A stretch of 64,000 nucleotides of DNA, taken from contig NZ_FUZA01000003.1 in NCBI RefSeq assembly GCF_900167945.1, forward strand, positions 372,001-436,000, in the 5' to 3' direction. The DNA is from Dyadobacter psychrophilus (GTDB lineage: Bacteria > Bacteroidota > Bacteroidia > Cytophagales > Spirosomataceae). Below are positions 44,101 through 51,861 of the stretch, piece after piece (position 1 is the stretch's first letter; every line of letters starts with the position of its first letter). Under the pieces are notes generated by a model. That model ran no database searches and had not been told where the DNA came from. It saw only the letters and a list, made by a program, of their open reading frames with translations. Made by a program: the position numbers and the translations under genes.

Positions 44101-44135
44101 AAAAAGGCTGTCCGAAAATATCGGGCAGCCTTTTT
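44101..44135. terminator. Rho-independent terminator hairpin
   Basis: AAAAAGGCTGTCCGA (44101-44115) pairs with TCGGGCAGCCTTTTT (44121-44135) with one G-T wobble and a 5-nt loop. A and T tracts flank both sides, so it can work in either direction. It lies 127 bp beyond the dinB-like stop and 53 bp upstream of the second regulator gene, insulating the two. Confidence 0.85.
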
Positions 44136-44262
44136 GTCTATATCCACACCATTAGAACGCTTGCAACTATCTACAACTTCGTTCTATTATAATGCAAAAT
44201 ACAAATTGTTTATTATAAAACATAGGCAACTTGGCCTTTTTACAAAATTAAATGTAAGTATT

Positions 44263-44820
44263 TCAGTAATAGTCAGTTCCATTATCAAAGTCGGCACGGT
44301 CGTCAAAAGCGCCATAATCATCCTCTTCCAGACGCATTCCTTTTACTGCTTTTTTGATTAACCCGATCTGTCCTGCATGGTAAACGTCGTGCTGGATAAC
44401 GCCATGAATCAATGTATAATAACTGTAATCCCGGCCCGGCACAAACTCTTCCAGGAAGCTGTCGCTTTCAATCTTTTCAAGTTCCGAGACCAGTTCTTCC
44501 TGCGAAAGGCTCAACTCCATTTGAATGGCCTCCCACTCAAATTCATCCACCAAGGGAAACTTCTTCCAGTCCTTGTCCTGTGTTTTAATGTCAAATTCAG
44601 CATCTCCCTGAATCTTGCGAACGGCAAATATCCGCCATGTCGTCATGTGGTAAACGATCTCAGCGATCGAGTGCGTGTTACTGCTCAATCTCACTTCCGC
44701 CATTTTTGGCGTAACGTCACGCAAAGCTTCAACCACAGACGGGCCATACCAGGCCTCTTCACTTTCGTAGGTGTCGTTGAGTACATCTATAATCCTTAAA
44801 ATCTCTTCTTTTGTTTCCAT
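44263..44820 (-). CDS. DinB-family protein
   Basis: This 185-residue soluble four-helix-bundle protein has the DinB metal-site histidines visible in EIVYHMTTW (about residue 69) and HDVYHAGQIGL (about 145-149). The C-terminus is acidic (RLEEDDYGAFDDRADFD). DinB-like proteins are putative metal-dependent enzymes, often thiol-dependent transferases, with few defined substrates. It is a single gene with no functional partner nearby. Start at 44820; no strong ribosome-binding site. Confidence 0.85.
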   Translation of the reverse strand: METKEEILRIIDVLNDTYESEEAWYGPSVVEALRDVTPKMAEVRLSSNTHSIAEIVYHMTTWRIFAVRKIQGDAEFDIKTQDKDWKKFPLVDEFEWEAIQMELSLSQEELVSELEKIESDSFLEEFVPGRDYSYYTLIHGVIQHDVYHAGQIGLIKKAVKGMRLEEDDYGAFDDRADFDNGTDYY

Positions 44821-45009
44821 ATATATACAAATGAGTTTGTACGGGGTTTAAATGATTTACGGTTTTGCTACAACCAATTTAGTTTTACAATAGTCCTGAA
44901 AAATATCGGGAACGTTTAAAACTAAAAAATTGGACCGAGAAATAACGAAAAATAAAATGTTCAATTTCAAATTTCGTTTAATTATCATATTTAAATACTC
45001 AAAATAAAC

Positions 45010-45621
45010 ATGTTAAAAAAAGCTTCATTGTTCATACTCATGGCGGGAATAGGAATGATGTCCTGCTCCAAAGATCCTATCAGTGATTTGTCAACAGAAG
45101 AAACCCTCGTTTACATTACAAATCACGATAAAGCTGCCAATTATACGCAATACAAAACATTCAGCATTGTCGATTCTGTGCTCGTTGTTGAAAACGGACA
45201 GGCTGGAACTGCATTGACCGAGCTGGACCGGGACGTTTTAATCCGTATCATTTCAAATATGGAAAAATTGGGATACAAATATGTAAGCCCAAAAAGCAAG
45301 CCAGACATTGGCATTAATGCGAGCTGGATCACGAACACTTACCTGAATGTTGTTTCGCAGCCTGTATCATCCTATTACGGCGGTTACTGGGGCGGCGGCG
45401 GTTATGGTTACGGCTATCCGAGTTATTACCAATATTATCAAACCAGCGAAAGTTACTGGCTGATCTCCATGCTGGACTTCAAGAATCCGAATACGGTGGA
45501 TAAAACATTTAAGGTTGTGTGGGATGCGCAGATCCGCGGCGCGGGAATCGGTGAAAGACAATATGTGGACACAATGGTTGACTCTATTTTTGGTCAGTCA
45601 GGATATTTAAAAATTAATTAG
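45010..45621 (+). CDS. DUF4136 lipoprotein
   Basis: This 203-residue lipoprotein has a signal peptide with lipobox GMMSC (Cys about 19). The DUF4136 fold shows YTQYKTFSIVDSV, then KPDIGINASW and a Gly/Tyr-rich loop (YYGGYWGGGGYGYGYPSYYQ, about 118-137). The C-terminal part is KTFKVVWDAQIRGAG. The family is periplasmic or outer-membrane associated and of unknown function. It pairs with an outer-membrane barrel gene 2 bp downstream. Both are small envelope proteins, likely one operon. Confidence 0.82.
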   Translation: MLKKASLFILMAGIGMMSCSKDPISDLSTEETLVYITNHDKAANYTQYKTFSIVDSVLVVENGQAGTALTELDRDVLIRIISNMEKLGYKYVSPKSKPDIGINASWITNTYLNVVSQPVSSYYGGYWGGGGYGYGYPSYYQYYQTSESYWLISMLDFKNPNTVDKTFKVVWDAQIRGAGIGERQYVDTMVDSIFGQSGYLKIN

Positions 45622-45623
45622 AA

Positions 45624-46286
45624 ATGAAAAAAATCATAATCATTGCCCTTTTCGTCATTGGTGGGTTTTCGTCGTATGCGCAGGAACCGGCGCCTAAGCT
45701 TTATACACTCCCTTCTCCATTTGAACGCTATACGCATTACCTGGCCACGGCCAGATTGATGGGCGCTGTGCCGCTGGGATCGTTTTCGGATAATTACATT
45801 GATAAGGCTTCATTTCAAAACTACTCTATCTCCATTGAATGGGTTTTGAGAAATTCACCCCTCTCAGTCGGTGGAGAGATTGGCTCGACTTATTTTGAGA
45901 AGAGAATTCCAAGGGCGCTTTATGAAAATGGGGACGAAACGCTTTCCGCTGTTCAGACACGGACGGTTTCCCAGTATCCGGTTGAAATTTTCGGGAATTA
46001 CCATTTCCTGCCCAAAACTTCCAACATACAGCCTTATGTACAGCTGAGCGGCGGAGTGAGCATTCTGGATTACACCTTATATTATGGTAACCTGGCTTCT
46101 CAGGACCAGAAAGTAAGGCCGAAATATGGCATTGGCCTAGGTTCAAAGTTCCTTTTCAAACGCGATGGGGCATTTGGTGTCGACGTCCGGGTTAAGTATG
46201 ATGGCGTTTCTTACAAGCACGAATATATTGACAAAGGAATCTCTTCTGTGAACGGGTCAATTGGTTTATTCTATCGGTGGTGGTAA
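45624..46286 (+). CDS. Small outer membrane beta-barrel protein
   Basis: This 220-residue protein has a signal peptide (about 1-19, cut near SSYAQ) and alternating amphipathic strands (for example SIEWVLRNSPLSVGGEIGS, QPYVQLSGGVSILDYTLYYG, AFGVDVRVKYDGVSY). It ends with the aromatic FYRWW, typical of beta-barrel insertion signals. It resembles the OmpW/outer-membrane-beta-barrel group of Bacteroidota. Co-transcribed with the DUF4136 lipoprotein. Function unknown. Confidence 0.8.
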   Translation: MKKIIIIALFVIGGFSSYAQEPAPKLYTLPSPFERYTHYLATARLMGAVPLGSFSDNYIDKASFQNYSISIEWVLRNSPLSVGGEIGSTYFEKRIPRALYENGDETLSAVQTRTVSQYPVEIFGNYHFLPKTSNIQPYVQLSGGVSILDYTLYYGNLASQDQKVRPKYGIGLGSKFLFKRDGAFGVDVRVKYDGVSYKHEYIDKGISSVNGSIGLFYRWW

Positions 46287-46322
46287 GTTTGTCTGATCCT
46301 TTTCATCAATCCTGAATAATCT

Positions 46323-48488
46323 GTGCCCAATAATAACAGCATTTTGTCAAAATCAACTTTCTTTTGGATTACCGCATTATTAGTTTTTCTGACGGGGTCC
46401 GGCCTTTGGCTTTGGAACCGTTTCGGTCCTTCAACCGGCCGGACCTATCCGCAGAAACTGGAAGCTTACCCGGTTGCAAAAACAATTGATTCGTCCTCTT
46501 CTGCCTGCGATCTTGTGATAAGGCGTTATAAGCAGATCGGGGACGAAATGCAGTTTGAACTGGCCGCCAATGCTGGCGGTCTCTCCCCTTATAATGTTGA
46601 AATAACGCAAAAAGGCAAAGTATTTCAATTCAAAGAAGTGCCGCACCGTTTCGGGATCTGGCTTTCTATTATGCCACTTACCCTGGAAACCGGTCCGGCG
46701 ACCATCAAAATCACCAGCTTGGGGCAGCCCGGCTGCGAAACCTCGGCTGCTTTCGAATTTGATACGAAGAAAAAAGTGGAGATTCTGGATCCGCAGAGCT
46801 GGATCCGGCAGGGAAGCAAAGACAACTGGCTGGATGTAAGGCCGGTAATGGTCAACGGAAAACTGCATTTGAAGGATTTCGGCAATTATGACGACGGTCG
46901 CACAAAAGTCGTTATGATCGATGGCATTGAAGTGAAAGGCCTGGAAAATGGCATTGAAGCGAAACCAGGCTATTTGTATTCCATTACTGCCCGCTGGATC
47001 GATGCACCTTACAACGATTGGTGGAACAAAATGCGAAACCGCTCATTAAGGCAGCAAAATATCTGGATCTCCGGAAAACCAGATGCTAAGGAGGATACAA
47101 AGCTTACACGCGTTGAAATCCCGCAATGGTTTTCGCCATCGCGGACCATTAATGTGGATTTCGATACTAAATTCCCTGAATTTGAGCCGATTAAAGGCAA
47201 GATGGTAATGCAGTACCGCCTGAATGATTACGTCCCGACAGAGAATTACTACAAACGCGGCATCAATTACCTTTCCGGTGGCAAGGACACACCTGCGCCC
47301 CGGATGCATTATACGGTTACGCCCAATTATTTTGCAGACAGGGATGAAAAGTGGTTCTCTTCTTTGTCTCAATCAGAAGTGGAAACGTGGGCTGGTGTTC
47401 CCAATTTCGGAGTTTATGCGCTGGATTTTGAGTTTTGGAATCAACATTACATCCCCGAAGTGAAGCAGCGGCTTATCTGGTTCGCAAAGACGATTAGAAA
47501 GAACAATCCGGATATGTATTTGCTGGATTACTGGGGTGGAGGTGCTTATACCAATCCGCATATCAACACGCTGGGCGGCAAAAGTCCGAAAGAGCTGATG
47601 GGCGATTACAATGATCCCAAGTCTAATAATTCAAACTTCGAGCCTTTGCCTAATGGTGAAAGTTTCCAGGACCTGTTCAATGCGACTCCGATTGATGTTT
47701 ACCCAAAACCCATGTTTGTCATGGACGACGAGGGAAATACACCAAATAATTTCGTGCTGCTATCAGCTATACATTCCCTGCGGATCAATAAGCTGATCCC
47801 TTATCAGAAAAATAACAAATTCATATTCTACGGCTGGAACCGCTACATGCCGCTCTACCATGACCCGATCGTGCCCTGGAACTTCCAGCTAACCGAGCCA
47901 AAAGGCGAATTGGTAATGAACCAGCTCGAAATGATGCCAGCGAGCCAGGCATTAAGCATGTCGCTCTTTTCACTGATTTTGTTTGACGGCTATTATTTGT
48001 GGCACGACAGCGGCCCGAGCAGCAATGATCCCAACGCCTATAATGTAGGAGCCGATGCTTCGCCATGGGGAAACGAGTGGTATCCTGCTGATGGAAAAAC
48101 ACCGAAAACGGAAATCGGCAAAAAGCCGAGAGAACGTGATGCACCCTATTACTGGGACTTCCCTACGGAATTTTATTCACTTGGAAACTGGATGGCAAAG
48201 CAGGTGGAAGACGTGATCGTGGGCGGAACAAATCAAGATCTTGCTTTCCAGCTGAATGGAAACTGGATTCAGCCCAAAAAGGAACAGGTTTTACTTGCTA
48301 TTGACAAGAAAGAGCCATTTGTAACTTCCATCGTCAAAGGAAATCAGATTGTGGTGCTGGGCGTAGACTCATTCCAGTCCCCCACCGCGAACCGCGTGGT
48401 GAAAGTCAAATTGCCGGACGGCTCGGAAACGTCCATTGAGCTTTACGGAAACTGGCCATCGCTTTACAGAGGCACATTGAAAAAATAG
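46323..48488 (+). CDS. Large membrane-anchored protein of unknown function, possibly carbohydrate-active
   Basis: This 721-residue protein starts at GTG 46323, as no ATG occurs before the membrane segment. One N-terminal transmembrane helix (about 12-30, FFWITALLVFLTGSGLWLW) anchors a large periplasmic part. Two beta-rich regions (about 60-330) precede an aromatic-rich segment that looks like a TIM-barrel enzyme: YALDFEFWNQHYIPEV, DMYLLDYWGGGAY, KPMFVMDDEG, GYYLWHDSGPSSNDP. Acidic residues after strand ends (DFEFW, DDEG) could be catalytic, as in glycosidases. I do not recognise the family. It lies 36 bp after the barrel gene and may share its operon. Confidence 0.75.
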   Translation: MPNNNSILSKSTFFWITALLVFLTGSGLWLWNRFGPSTGRTYPQKLEAYPVAKTIDSSSSACDLVIRRYKQIGDEMQFELAANAGGLSPYNVEITQKGKVFQFKEVPHRFGIWLSIMPLTLETGPATIKITSLGQPGCETSAAFEFDTKKKVEILDPQSWIRQGSKDNWLDVRPVMVNGKLHLKDFGNYDDGRTKVVMIDGIEVKGLENGIEAKPGYLYSITARWIDAPYNDWWNKMRNRSLRQQNIWISGKPDAKEDTKLTRVEIPQWFSPSRTINVDFDTKFPEFEPIKGKMVMQYRLNDYVPTENYYKRGINYLSGGKDTPAPRMHYTVTPNYFADRDEKWFSSLSQSEVETWAGVPNFGVYALDFEFWNQHYIPEVKQRLIWFAKTIRKNNPDMYLLDYWGGGAYTNPHINTLGGKSPKELMGDYNDPKSNNSNFEPLPNGESFQDLFNATPIDVYPKPMFVMDDEGNTPNNFVLLSAIHSLRINKLIPYQKNNKFIFYGWNRYMPLYHDPIVPWNFQLTEPKGELVMNQLEMMPASQALSMSLFSLILFDGYYLWHDSGPSSNDPNAYNVGADASPWGNEWYPADGKTPKTEIGKKPRERDAPYYWDFPTEFYSLGNWMAKQVEDVIVGGTNQDLAFQLNGNWIQPKKEQVLLAIDKKEPFVTSIVKGNQIVVLGVDSFQSPTANRVVKVKLPDGSETSIELYGNWPSLYRGTLKK

Positions 48489-48550
48489 AGAACATTTAAA
48501 ACATAATTGCCTGGGGCATAAGCCCCAGGCAATTATGTTTTAAATGTTCT
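48489..48550. terminator. 29-bp perfect hairpin filling a convergent gap (bidirectional terminator)
   Basis: Arms 48489-48517 and 48522-48550 are perfectly complementary around the loop ATAA. The left arm begins at the base after one stop codon and the right arm ends in the stop of convergent pheA. The A/T-rich outer arm and G/C-rich tip (GCCTGGGGC) fit a strong bidirectional terminator, although the stem is unusually long. Confidence 0.8.
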
Positions 48551-49623
48551 TATGAAACTCTGATATAACTGCCCAGCCATTTCAGGTTTGAACCATATTT
48601 ATGCATAATTTCCTGCACCGGCGGATCATCCACATGCCCCAGGAATTCCACCAGAAACCATGCCCGGAATGTCGAGGTTCCTCTCAGCGGGCGGCTTTCA
48701 ATTTTGGTAAGGTTAATGCCCCTGTCATTAAAGTCTTTCAAAAACTCGTATAAAACGCCGGGACGATTTGTATTGGGCAAATTGGCGATAATGGTTGTTT
48801 TATCATCATCACTTTTAATGTTAACAAAGTCTTTGGCCAAAATCAAAAAACGGGTCCTGTTCTGATCGCTGTCTTCAATGTTGTCGTAAAGGATCGGAAC
48901 ACCGAAAAGCCTTGCAGAGATCGATGAGCAGATTGCCGCTGCATCGGGTTCCTGAGCGGCCATTTTGGCTGCCTTCGAAGTGGACTCTACGGGAATCAGC
49001 TCAATGTCCATTCCTTCCAGATATTCGCTGATAAACTTTCCGCATTGACGGAATGCAATGTCCTTTGAATAGATCCGGCGAATATTTTTCAGCGAATCGG
49101 ACTGCGACGCGAACGTGAAATGAACTTGTAACAGCACTTCCGCAACGATGGACAAGTTTTTTTCACGCAGAAAATCCACTGTTTCAATTACAATGCCTTC
49201 CTGGTTATTCTCAATAGGCACAACACCAAATTTGGCACGACCTGTTTCTACGCTTTCAAATACAGAATGAATGGTTGGCAGAACCAGATATTCACTCATT
49301 CCACCAAAACGGCCTTCCGCTGCCTGATGCGTAAAACTTCCTTCCGGACCAAGATAAGCCACTCTTTCGGGCAATTCCAGGTTACGGGAAACTGCGAAGA
49401 TCTCGAAAAAAATAGCGTCAATAGCCTGCCGTGTAAGCAAACCATCGTTGCGCTTTTCGAGGCGGTCCAGGATCTGCTTTTCTCTTTCGGGGCGATAAAT
49501 GATAGACTGTGACGAACGTTTCAGGTCTCCTACTTTTTTTACGAGCTCCATACGCTCATTCAAAATACTAAGCAGCTGATCGTCAAGCGAGTCTATCCTG
49601 TTTCTTAGGTCTTGTAATTCCAC
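48550..49623 (-). CDS. pheA: Bifunctional chorismate mutase / prephenate dehydratase
   Basis: This 357-residue protein has an N-terminal AroQ-type chorismate mutase (about 1-80; LRNRIDSLDDQLLSILNERM). The prephenate dehydratase domain (about 88-265) opens with AYLGPEGSFTHQAA and contains VPIENNQEG and the TRF motif NRTRFLILA. The C-terminal ACT domain (about 280-357) has ESRPLRGTSTF, the phenylalanine-binding ESRP motif. It makes phenylpyruvate for phenylalanine synthesis with feedback inhibition. The N-terminal mutase fusion is the usual P-protein arrangement. Confidence 0.94.
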   Translation of the reverse strand: MELQDLRNRIDSLDDQLLSILNERMELVKKVGDLKRSSQSIIYRPEREKQILDRLEKRNDGLLTRQAIDAIFFEIFAVSRNLELPERVAYLGPEGSFTHQAAEGRFGGMSEYLVLPTIHSVFESVETGRAKFGVVPIENNQEGIVIETVDFLREKNLSIVAEVLLQVHFTFASQSDSLKNIRRIYSKDIAFRQCGKFISEYLEGMDIELIPVESTSKAAKMAAQEPDAAAICSSISARLFGVPILYDNIEDSDQNRTRFLILAKDFVNIKSDDDKTTIIANLPNTNRPGVLYEFLKDFNDRGINLTKIESRPLRGTSTFRAWFLVEFLGHVDDPPVQEIMHKYGSNLKWLGSYIRVS

Positions 49624-49720
49624 TGAACGGTGATTAATATGTATCAGGAGGTCAAGTAAGATTTAAAGACCCGACACTCCTAATATTACTTTGTGCGCTC
49701 AAAGATAAACAAACAGCCGC

Positions 49721-51592
49721 CTATACTGCCAGCGCAAGTTCTTCAATGTTCTTTTCCGTTTTCAGATTATCAATGATAAAGCGCTGGCGTTCAGGCGTAT
49801 TTTTACCCATGAAATAGCTCAATAATTTCTGAATGGATGTTTCTTTTTGTAGGATTACGGGTTCAACACGCATGTCTTCCCCGATAAATTTCCCGAACTC
49901 ATCCGGTGAAATCTCGCCAAGACCTTTGAAACGCGTTATCTCGGGTTTGCTGCCAAGCTTATTCACCGCGTGTTGTTTTTCCTCCTCGCTGTAACAGTAA
50001 ATGGTTTCTTTTTTATTCCTGACCCTGAAAAGAGGCGTTTCCAAAACAAAAAGATGCCCGTTGCGGACGAGATCCGGGAAAAATTGCAGGAAGAATGTCA
50101 TCAGCAGCAAACGAATATGCATCCCATCCACATCGGCATCTGTTGCGATTACAATGCGGTTAAAACGCAGGTTTTCAACACCATTTTCAATGTCGAGCGC
50201 ATGTTGGAGTAGATTAAATTCCTCGTTTTCATAAACGATTTTCTTCGTTAACCCGAAGCAGTTCAACGGTTTACCTCTCAAACTGAAAACAGCCTGCGTT
50301 TGAATGTTCCTCGATTTGGTGATTGATCCACTTGCAGAATCTCCCTCCGTAATGAACAATGTGCTTTCATAACGCAGCTCATTTTTGAGGTCGGTCAAAT
50401 GCAAACGACAGTCCCTCAGTTTCTTGTTATGCAAATTCGCTTTCTTTGCACGGTCATTAGCCAGCTTTTTAATACCCGCCAGCTCCTTCCGTTCTCTTTC
50501 CGATTGCTCGATCCGCTTTTTCAATGCGTCCCGTGATTCCGGGTGCATATGCAAATAATTGTCAAGCCTTTCTTTTACAAAATCGTTGACAAATGTGCGG
50601 ACGGTCGTGCTATTCGGGTCCGGCGTGATGGTGTTTGAGCCTAATTTGGTTTTGGTCTGAGATTCAAAAACCGGTTCCTGCACACGGATAGCGACGGCTG
50701 CAATGATAGACGAGCGTACATCTTCCGGTGCATAATCTTTGTTGAAGTGCTCCCTAACCGCCTTTACAACCGCTTCCCGAAAGGCCGCCAAATGCGTCCC
50801 CCCCTGCGTTGTGTATTGCCCGTTAACAAAAGAATAATATTCCTCGCCATATTGATTGCCGTGCGTCATGGCAAATTCAATGTCCTCTCCTTTCAAATGA
50901 ATGATCTGGTAACGCAACGAATCTGCATCAGACTTACTTTGCAGCAGGTCGAGCAAGCCATTTTGTGAAATGTATTTTTGGCCATTGAAGTTAATAGTCA
51001 GGCCAGCATTCAAATAGCAGTAATTCCAGATCATATTATCCAGATACTGCGGAATGTACCGGAAGTTCTTAAAAATCGCCCCGTCCGGTTCAAAGGCAAT
51101 GTGCGTTCCGTTGCGTTGGTTTGTCTGGATTTCCTTGGATTCGTTTACCAGCGCTCCTTGTGCAAATTCAGCGTTTTTGCTCTTCCCTTCCCGAAACGAC
51201 TGCACCTTAAAATACTGTGAAAGTGCATTAACCGCCTTCGTTCCAACCCCATTCAGACCCACCGATTTCTGGAAAGCGCCGGAATCATATTTTCCACCCG
51301 TATTGATCTTGGAAACACAGTCCACAACCTTTCCAAGCGGTATTCCACGTCCATAGTCCCTTACCTCCACTCTGTGCTCAGAAATCTTGATTTCTATGGT
51401 TTTTCCGTTGCCCATCATATGTTCGTCAATAGAATTATCGACGATTTCCTTCACCAATACGTATATGCCGTCATCCACCGATGAACCATCGCCCAGCTTG
51501 CCAATATACATCCCTGGCCTCAATCTGATATGTTCTTTCCAGTCAAGTGACCTTATACTATCCTCATCATATTGCACATTGGTACTTTCCAT
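49721..51592 (-). CDS. parE: DNA topoisomerase IV subunit B
   Basis: This 623-residue type II topoisomerase ATPase subunit has GHKL motifs [10 protein letters not shown] (about 47-56) and DYGRGIPLG, then the lid [12 protein letters not shown] (about 114-125). A transducer domain follows. The TOPRIM domain has TEGDSASGS (about 418-426), [12 protein letters not shown] and the C-terminal [10 protein letters not shown]. Within Bacteroidota this length and the [16 protein letters not shown] start fit ParE better than GyrB. parC is not in the window. No anomaly. Confidence 0.92.
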   Translation of the reverse strand: MESTNVQYDEDSIRSLDWKEHIRLRPGMYIGKLGDGSSVDDGIYVLVKEIVDNSIDEHMMGNGKTIEIKISEHRVEVRDYGRGIPLGKVVDCVSKINTGGKYDSGAFQKSVGLNGVGTKAVNALSQYFKVQSFREGKSKNAEFAQGALVNESKEIQTNQRNGTHIAFEPDGAIFKNFRYIPQYLDNMIWNYCYLNAGLTINFNGQKYISQNGLLDLLQSKSDADSLRYQIIHLKGEDIEFAMTHGNQYGEEYYSFVNGQYTTQGGTHLAAFREAVVKAVREHFNKDYAPEDVRSSIIAAVAIRVQEPVFESQTKTKLGSNTITPDPNSTTVRTFVNDFVKERLDNYLHMHPESRDALKKRIEQSERERKELAGIKKLANDRAKKANLHNKKLRDCRLHLTDLKNELRYESTLFITEGDSASGSITKSRNIQTQAVFSLRGKPLNCFGLTKKIVYENEEFNLLQHALDIENGVENLRFNRIVIATDADVDGMHIRLLLMTFFLQFFPDLVRNGHLFVLETPLFRVRNKKETIYCYSEEEKQHAVNKLGSKPEITRFKGLGEISPDEFGKFIGEDMRVEPVILQKETSIQKLLSYFMGKNTPERQRFIIDNLKTEKNIEELALAV

Positions 51593-51861
51593 AAATTATG
51601 ATCCCTTTGGAGCCTATTGTTGATTTTAAATATTGTATTTTAATAATTTAAGACATTTGTCGTTACCCTGTTATAACTTTACACGAAATTAGCTTGGGCA
51701 CGATTAATAGAAATTCTTTAAAAATAGGAAAAATCTAATTTACTTTGCCATGTTATACACATCCAAAAATTAAGTATGCTCATATCCAAAATTCAAAAAC
51801 ACTAGTCTTATACATAGTTTTAATGAATGATAGGCATTTCAATAGTACAATAATACTTCAT
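51593..51861. promoter_or_regulatory. Divergent control region between parE and the polysaccharide cluster
   Basis: This AT-rich 269-bp region must hold promoters for parE (minus) and the export cluster (plus). TAACTTTA (51674-51681) and TTACTTTG (51740-51747) are near matches to the TAnnTTTG -7 element, but neither has a well-spaced -33 TTTG. A frame extends the OPX gene to 51745, but the signal peptide argues for ATG 51862. The extent and strength of the promoter remain unclear. Confidence 0.35.
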
